A DNA stretch of 64,000 bases, from the NCBI GenBank assembly GCA_025359785.1, contig JANYET010000067.1:1-64000 (forward strand). Reading direction: 5' to 3'. The stretch comes from Alphaproteobacteria bacterium. Lineage in GTDB: Bacteria; Pseudomonadota; Alphaproteobacteria; Caulobacterales; Caulobacteraceae. Every line of letters starts with the position of its first letter. The first letter of the stretch is position 1. Made by a program: the position numbers and the translations under genes. Shown piece after piece: positions 58,456 through 64,000 of the stretch. The notes below the pieces were generated by a model. The model saw nothing but the letters and a program-made list of their open reading frames with translations, searched no databases and was not told where the DNA came from.

Positions 58456-60243
58456 ATGCCGTTCATGGCCGATTTTCAGCGCGAACGGCGTTTCCTGCGA
58501 GGGCTGAACCGGACGCTGAAACGCGTCAAATCCATCGCCTCGGACAGCGACAACCTGATCTGCGACGACCTGCAGGCCGCGGTCGAGCGGTACCACGATC
58601 GCACCGCCATGACCTTCGAGGGCCGCACCGTCAGTTATGGCGAGCTGGACGCCATGGCCAACCGCTACGCCCACTGGGGCAAGGGTCAGAACCTGCGGCG
58701 GGGCCAGACGGTGGCCTTGTTCATGCCGAACCGGCTGGAGTATTTCGCCGTCTGGTACGGCCTGGCGAAGATCGGCGTGGTCACCGCCCTGATCAACAAC
58801 CAGCTCTCCGGCCTGGCGCTCGCCCATTGTCTGAACATCTCCCAGGCCGCCTGTATCCTGGTGGACGCCGAGACCTCGCCGGTCTTCGAGGCCGCGCGGT
58901 CCTTGTTGGAAAAGCCGCTCCCGCAGTGGATCCTGGGGCCGGCCCACGGCGACCAGCGCGACCTGGTCCAGGCGTTGAAAAGCTGCAGCCAGCTGCCGCC
59001 CGACAAGATCGTGCGCGAGGACATCCGGGCGCGCGACACGGCGCTGCTGATCTTCACCTCCGGCACCACCGGCATGCCCAAGGCCGCCCGAATCACCCAC
59101 GTCCGCGCCCAGCTCTACATGCGCGGCTTCGCGGGCTCGACCGGCGCCAAGGCCAGCGACCGCATCTATGTGGCCCTGCCGCTCTATCACGCCACCGGCG
59201 GGCTCTGCGCGCTGGGCGCGGCGCTGCTGAATGGCGGCTCGGTGTTCCTGCGCCGCAAGTTCTCCGCCAGCCATTTCTGGGGTGAGGCGGTGGACGAAGG
59301 CTGCACCATGTTCGTCTACATCGGCGAGCTTTGCCGCTATCTGGTGAACCAGCCGCCCGGCGACGACGAGACCCGCCACAAGATTCGCATGGCCTTCGGC
59401 AACGGCCTGCGTCCGGACATCTGGCCGGTCATGAAACAGCGCTTCAAAATCCCCGAAATCCTGGAGTTCTACGGATCGACCGAGGGCAACGTCTCGATGT
59501 TCAACTTCGACGGCCGCGAGGGCGCCATCGGCCGCGCGCCCAAGTGGCTGCGTAAGCAGTTCAACATCCGCCTGGTCCAGTTCGACGTGGAGACCCAGGC
59601 GCCGATCCGCGGCGCGAGCGGCCTCTGTATCGAGGCGGGCGCGGGCCAGATCGGCGAGTGCATCGGCCAGATCGGCGGCGACGCGCGCAGCGAATATTCC
59701 GGCTACGTCTCCAAGACCGAGTCCGACAAAAAGGTGCTGCACGACGTCTTCGAAAAGGGCGACCGCTGGTTTGCGACCGGCGATCTGATGAAGACCGACG
59801 CCGACGGCTACTTCTATTTCGTCGACCGCATCGGCGACACCTTCCGCTGGAAGGGCGAGAACGTCTCCACCAACGAGGTGGCCGAGCACCTGCTGGGGTT
59901 TGCCGGCGTCCGGGAGGCCAACGTCTATGGCGTCGAGGTGGCGGGCGCCGAGGGCCGGGCCGGCATGGCCGGCCTGGTGGTCGGACCCGAGTTCGAGATC
60001 GCCCAGTTCGGCGAGGCCGTGGCGCGTGAGCTGCCGGCCTATGCCCAGCCCCTGTTCGTCCGCATCCTGCCGGCGTTGGAGACCACCGGCACCTTCAAGA
60101 CCCGCAAGATGGACCTGATCGCCGACGGCTTCGATCCCGGCAAGATCAAGGGCCCGCTGTTCTTCCGCGACCCGAAGAAGGGCTACGTGAAGATCACCAA
60201 GGGCGTCTTCGAGAAGCTCTCCGCAGGCCTGGTGAAGCTCTAG
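58456..60243 (+). CDS. Long-chain acyl-CoA synthetase (FATP-like AMP-binding enzyme)
   Basis: LLIFTSGTTGMPKAARITHVRA; EFYGSTEGNVSMFNF; DRWFATGDLMKTDADGYFYFVDRIGDTFRWKGENVSTNEVAE. Confidence 0.93.
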   Translation: MPFMADFQRERRFLRGLNRTLKRVKSIASDSDNLICDDLQAAVERYHDRTAMTFEGRTVSYGELDAMANRYAHWGKGQNLRRGQTVALFMPNRLEYFAVWYGLAKIGVVTALINNQLSGLALAHCLNISQAACILVDAETSPVFEAARSLLEKPLPQWILGPAHGDQRDLVQALKSCSQLPPDKIVREDIRARDTALLIFTSGTTGMPKAARITHVRAQLYMRGFAGSTGAKASDRIYVALPLYHATGGLCALGAALLNGGSVFLRRKFSASHFWGEAVDEGCTMFVYIGELCRYLVNQPPGDDETRHKIRMAFGNGLRPDIWPVMKQRFKIPEILEFYGSTEGNVSMFNFDGREGAIGRAPKWLRKQFNIRLVQFDVETQAPIRGASGLCIEAGAGQIGECIGQIGGDARSEYSGYVSKTESDKKVLHDVFEKGDRWFATGDLMKTDADGYFYFVDRIGDTFRWKGENVSTNEVAEHLLGFAGVREANVYGVEVAGAEGRAGMAGLVVGPEFEIAQFGEAVARELPAYAQPLFVRILPALETTGTFKTRKMDLIADGFDPGKIKGPLFFRDPKKGYVKITKGVFEKLSAGLVKL

Positions 60244-60251
60244 TTGCCCTA

Positions 60252-60290
60252 GATCCTCCCCCGCAATCGCGCTCCGCGCTGGGGAGGATC
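60252..60290. terminator. Hairpin GATCCTCCCC...GGGGAGGATC
   Basis: Perfect 10-bp arms at 60252-60261 and 60281-60290 after the acyl-CoA synthetase. Confidence 0.55.
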
Positions 60291-60296
60291 ATGGAA

Positions 60297-60321
60297 AAGC
60301 ACTTTACATCTCAAAGTACTT
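60297..60321. promoter_or_regulatory. Candidate operator AAGCACTTT-N7-AAAGTACTT
   Basis: Inverted repeat with one mismatch, 43 nt before the ATG at 60364 of an operon that encodes its own HTH protein. Confidence 0.4.
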
Positions 60322-60363
60322 CATTCATATCGATGCTAACGATCACGAAGGCTCTGAAATTCC

Positions 60364-60975
60364 ATGACCGACCAGGCCGCCATCCGCGACGACATCGCCT
60401 TCATGCGTGAACTGGCCGAGCAGGGCCGCGTCGGGCCGCTGGTCGGGGGCTCGGTGCTGCTGGTCTCGGGCCTGTCCTTCGGCAGCGCCAGCCTGGCCGT
60501 CTGGGCCGAGCTGACCTGGAAGCTGGTCCGGAGTAACTGGGCGATCCCCGGCGTGTGGATCGCCAGCATGGCGGTCTTCATGGCCTACATGTTCGGCTCG
60601 AAGGTCATGCGCACCCGCGGCGGTGGCGCGTCAAAGGCCATCGGCATGGCCTGGTCGGGCGCGGGCTTCGCGATCTTCTTCGTGGGTCTTTCGCTGGCGA
60701 TCATGGCGGTCCACGGCAAGGACCCCTACGTGGCCGCTGCCTTCATGCCCTTCATCCTGGCGATCTACGGCTCGGCCTGGTTCCTGGCCGCCGCGCTGAC
60801 CGGGATACGCTGGCTCTACGCGGTCGCCTTCGCGTCCTTCGGCATGGCTCTGGTGGTCGCCTGGTTCACTTCTGAAGGCGCTGCGCTCTACCTCGTCTAC
60901 GGGCTCAGTCTCTATCTGCTGGCCGCGCTGCCCGGCGGCATCCTGGCCCGCCAGGCCGGCAAGCTGGCGGCCTGA
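60364..60975 (+). CDS. Hypothetical multi-pass membrane protein
   Basis: MTDQAAIRDDIAFMRELAEQGRVGPLVGGSVLLVSGLSFGSASLAVW..., about six hydrophobic segments. Confidence 0.8.
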   Translation: MTDQAAIRDDIAFMRELAEQGRVGPLVGGSVLLVSGLSFGSASLAVWAELTWKLVRSNWAIPGVWIASMAVFMAYMFGSKVMRTRGGGASKAIGMAWSGAGFAIFFVGLSLAIMAVHGKDPYVAAAFMPFILAIYGSAWFLAAALTGIRWLYAVAFASFGMALVVAWFTSEGAALYLVYGLSLYLLAALPGGILARQAGKLAA

Positions 60976-60979
60976 CGCA

Positions 60980-61288
60980 ATGGCTGATGACTTCGACATC
61001 GACGGGATCGACGAGGTCATCCATGGGCGCCTGCGACTGGGCGTCATGGCCTATCTCTCCAGCGCCGAGGCCGCCGACTTCAACGCGCTGAAAGCCCGGC
61101 TCCAGGCCACCGACGGCAACCTCTCGGTCCATCTGCGCAAGCTGGAGGACGCCGGCTACGTCGCCATCGACAAGCGCTTCGTCGGCAAGAAACCGCTGAC
61201 CACCATCACGCTCACCGAACCCGGCCGCACGGCCTTCATCCGATACCTCGACGCCATGGCGCGTCTGGTAAATTCCCAGCCCCAGTAG
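60980..61288 (+). CDS. Winged-helix transcriptional regulator (HTH_34 / MarR-like)
   Basis: HGRLRLGVMAYLSSAEAADFNALKARLQATDGNLSVHLRKLEDAGYVAIDKRFVGKKPLTTITLTEPGRTAFIRYLDAM. Confidence 0.9.
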   Translation: MADDFDIDGIDEVIHGRLRLGVMAYLSSAEAADFNALKARLQATDGNLSVHLRKLEDAGYVAIDKRFVGKKPLTTITLTEPGRTAFIRYLDAMARLVNSQPQ

Positions 61289-61299
61289 AGGATCTTCCC

Positions 61300-62262
61300 A
61301 TGCTTACCCTTCTTCGCCGGTCCGTCGCGACGCGAGCCTTCGCTCTGGCGGCCTGCGCCCTGGCCGCCACGGTCGCCACCGCCCCGCTCGCCGCCGACCT
61401 GCCGGCCAAGGCGCCCGCCGATCCCAACCGCCTATTCGCCGACTCCAAGCTGGTGGTCCGCGACCGCTTCTCCGACGAGATTGTCGGCAAGGGGCCAGAC
61501 GTGATCTTCATGCCGGGCCTGGCGTCGTCGCGCGCCACCTGGAAGGCCACCGCCGAGCGGCTGCGCGGCCACTACCGGCTGCACCTGCTGCAGGTCGCCG
61601 GCTTCTCCGGAGAGCCAGCCCGCGCCAACGCCACCGGCGACGTGCTGATCCCCACCGCCGAGGCCATCGACGCCTATCTGGTGCAACAGAAGCTGGCCCC
61701 CGCCACCATCGTCGGCCATTCGCTCGGCGGCACGACCATGCTCTATCTCGCCGAGAAACATCCGGAGCATCTGAAGACGGTGCTGATCGTCGACGCCCTG
61801 CCGTTCTTCGGCGGCATGATGGACCCCAAGGCCACCGCCGACAGTATCCGCCCGATGGCCGCCAAGATGCGCGACGGCATGGCCGCCAACACCAAGCCGG
61901 CGACAGCCGCGGACCTGCTGCCGCAGATGAAGTCCATGTCGAAGGACCCGGCCACCCAGATGCTGGTCTCGGAATGGGGCGCGATCAGCGACCGCACGGT
62001 GGTCGGGCGGGCCATGTACGACGATCTGACGCTGGATCTGCGCGACGGCCTGTCGGCTATCAAGACCCCGATCACCCTGCTGTACCCGGACAACGCGCCC
62101 CTGGGCGTGCCGGCCGGCATGATGGAGAAGATCTATCCCGCCCTCTATGCGCCGGCGCCCACCGTCAAGACGGTCCTGGTGAAAGACTCCCAGCATTTCA
62201 TCATGCTGGATCAGCCTAAGGTTTTCGCCGACGCCCTGGACGCGTTCCTGGCCGCTAAGTGA
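61300..62262 (+). CDS. Alpha/beta hydrolase, exported
   Basis: VIFMPGLASSRATWKATAERLRGHYRLHLLQVAGFSG; TIVGHSLGGTTMLYLAEKHPE; SQHFIMLDQPKVFADALDAFL. Confidence 0.93.
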   Translation: MLTLLRRSVATRAFALAACALAATVATAPLAADLPAKAPADPNRLFADSKLVVRDRFSDEIVGKGPDVIFMPGLASSRATWKATAERLRGHYRLHLLQVAGFSGEPARANATGDVLIPTAEAIDAYLVQQKLAPATIVGHSLGGTTMLYLAEKHPEHLKTVLIVDALPFFGGMMDPKATADSIRPMAAKMRDGMAANTKPATAADLLPQMKSMSKDPATQMLVSEWGAISDRTVVGRAMYDDLTLDLRDGLSAIKTPITLLYPDNAPLGVPAGMMEKIYPALYAPAPTVKTVLVKDSQHFIMLDQPKVFADALDAFLAAK

Positions 62263-62313
62263 CGAGACGCGCGGACGGGCTATGGTGCGGCTTGCCCAAT
62301 TTCAGGTGAGCCA

Positions 62314-63654
62314 ATGATTCCCGTCCGCGCTGTCCTCCTCGCCCCCCTTCTTTCGCTTGGCGCCGCCGCCTTGCTGGCGACAGCGGCCCAGGCCGGCTCC
62401 AAGCCGGCGGACGTGGCCCGCCAGAAGGCCCAGATCGACGCTGGCCTCGACAAGGCCTACGGCCGCCTCGACGCGCTCTACAAGGACATCCACGAGCATC
62501 CCGAGCTCGGCTTCCAGGAGACCCGCACCGCCGCCAGGCTGGCCGCCGAGATGCGCAACCTGGGCTTCGAGGTGACCGAGCATGTGGGCGGCACGGGCAT
62601 CGTCGCGATCTTCAAGAACGGCCCGGGCCCCCTGGTCATGGTGCGCACCGAAATGGACGCCCTGCCGCTCGAGGAGAAGACCGGGCTGCCCTACGCCAGC
62701 CACGTGATCCAGACCTACAACGGCAAGCCCACGCCGGTGGACCACGCCTGCGGCCACGACATCCACATGGCCGCCTGGGTCGGCGCCGCCCAGCAGCTGG
62801 TGGCCATGAAGGGCCAGTGGCGCGGCACGCTGATGTTCATCGGCCAGCCCTCGGAAGAGACCGTCGGCGGCGCCCGGGCCATGCTCAAGGACGGCCTCTT
62901 CACCCGCTTCGGCAAGCCCGACATCGGCTTTGCCCAGCACGTCGGCAACGGCCTGGCGGGCACGATCTCCTATAAGGCCGGCGTCAACTCCTCGGCCTCC
63001 AACGAGCTGGTGGTCACCTTCCATGGTCGAGGCGCGCACGGCTCACGACCGCAGGTCTCGATCGACCCGGTGATGGAGGCCGCCCGCTTCGTGGTCGATG
63101 TCCAGACGGTGATCAGCCGCGAGAAGGACCCAGCGGCGTTCGGCGTGGTCGGCGTGGGCTCGATCCAGGCGGGCAGCGCCGGCAACATCATCCCGGACAC
63201 CGCCATTCTGCGCGGCACCATTCGCACCTATGACGCCGACGTCCGCGCCCACATCCTCGAAGGCGTCCGCCGCACGGCCAACGCCGTCGCCGCCATGTCC
63301 GGCGCGCCGGCTCCGGAGATCGACCTTCGCGCCGGCGGCGAGGCGGTGATCAACGACAACGCCGTCACCGCGCGCACCGCGCCGGTCTTCAAGGCCGCCT
63401 TCGCTGACAAGGCCCAGGTCTCGCCGGGCGCCGGCTCGGCCAGCGAGGACTATTCGGAGTTCATCAACGCCGGGGTCCCGTCGCTGTTCTGGGGGCTCGG
63501 CGGCTATGACCCCAAGGTGATCGCCGAGGCCCAGGCCAAGGGCGAGATCCTGCCCTCCAACCACTCGCCGCAGTTCGCGCCCGCGCCCGAACCGGCGATC
63601 CGCACCGGCGTCGAGGCCATGACGCTCGCGGTCCTGAACGTCATGGGAAAATAG
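62314..63654 (+). CDS. M20-family amidohydrolase, exported
   Basis: DIHEHPELGFQETRTAARLAAEMRNLGFEVTEHVGGTGIVAIFKNGPGPLVMVRTEMDALPL; DHACGHDIHMAAWVGAAQ; FHGRGAHGSRP. Confidence 0.95.
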   Translation: MIPVRAVLLAPLLSLGAAALLATAAQAGSKPADVARQKAQIDAGLDKAYGRLDALYKDIHEHPELGFQETRTAARLAAEMRNLGFEVTEHVGGTGIVAIFKNGPGPLVMVRTEMDALPLEEKTGLPYASHVIQTYNGKPTPVDHACGHDIHMAAWVGAAQQLVAMKGQWRGTLMFIGQPSEETVGGARAMLKDGLFTRFGKPDIGFAQHVGNGLAGTISYKAGVNSSASNELVVTFHGRGAHGSRPQVSIDPVMEAARFVVDVQTVISREKDPAAFGVVGVGSIQAGSAGNIIPDTAILRGTIRTYDADVRAHILEGVRRTANAVAAMSGAPAPEIDLRAGGEAVINDNAVTARTAPVFKAAFADKAQVSPGAGSASEDYSEFINAGVPSLFWGLGGYDPKVIAEAQAKGEILPSNHSPQFAPAPEPAIRTGVEAMTLAVLNVMGK

Positions 63655-63660
63655 CGGCCT

Positions 63661-63687
63661 ACCTCCCCCGCGAAAGCGGCGGGAGGT
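63661..63687. terminator. Hairpin ACCTCCCCCGC-GAAA-GCGGCGGGAGGT
   Basis: Stem with a single bulge after the M20 gene, before uvrC. Confidence 0.5.
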
Positions 63688-63741
63688 AAAGGCGATATCC
63701 TGCCCCTGCGTTGTCAGCAGGACTCGCCTATATCTGCGTCC

Positions 63742-64000
63742 ATGCCGACCACCATCGCGAATGCGCCGCTGCGCGGCGCCGCGCTCATCAAGGACGAAGT
63801 GACCCGCCTGCCGGACCGGCCGGGCGTCTATCGCATGATCGGCGAGGACGCCGAGGTGCTCTATGTCGGCAAGGCGCGCTCGCTGAAAAAGCGGGTCATC
63901 CAGTACGCCCAGGGCCGCTTCCACACCCAGCGCATCGCCAACATGGTCGACCTCACCCGGTCGATGGAGTTCATCACCACCCGGACGGAGACCGACGCGC
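63742..64000 (+). CDS. uvrC: Excinuclease ABC subunit C, 5' part (cut by window edge)
   Basis: [86 protein letters not shown] (GIY-YIG domain). Confidence 0.92.
   Translation, partial: MPTTIANAPLRGAALIKDEVTRLPDRPGVYRMIGEDAEVLYVGKARSLKKRVIQYAQGRFHTQRIANMVDLTRSMEFITTRTETDA

Noticed and set aside
58354-59889. 511-aa ORF antisense to the acyl-CoA synthetase
   Set aside because: Mirror-frame artefact.

Overview
The window is high-GC alphaproteobacterial chromosome. Gene content and order suggest Caulobacterales, most like Phenylobacterium/Caulobacter (inference from recognised families; no search was run). I call about 55 protein-coding genes, including two cut by the window edges: ubiA at the left and uvrC at the right. 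The backbone is mostly housekeeping: an ABC exporter, PPK2, rsmE, gshA, a POT transporter, two tandem TonB receptors, tldD, a cytochrome c oxidase assembly cluster (coxB-ctaD-ctaB-small ORF-ctaG // coxC-DUF983-SURF1-thrC-M16-GNAT), a GEDEF/EAL phosphodiesterase, a TPP riboswitch with thiC, and M20 peptidases. The parts most worth a second look are: (1) a putative SigF/NrsF stress module with two divergent GTAACC-N15/16-CGAA promoter-like sites facing sigF-nrsF and a DUF1223/Met-rich-repeat gene pair; (2) an array of 'MDIHKPK...REFLxEIGTIVxGxLIALGxEQxVEW' membrane-anchored paralogs with a degraded third copy, preceded by unusual inverted and tandem repeats; (3) an orphan contractile-tail sheath-like gene next to a pentapeptide-repeat gene and a small holin-like ORF; (4) a LuxR-HTH/alpha-beta-hydrolase fusion with an apparently degenerate nucleophile elbow; (5) an M16 peptidase with no canonical start codon. 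No tRNA, rRNA, CRISPR array or intact mobile element was recognised.
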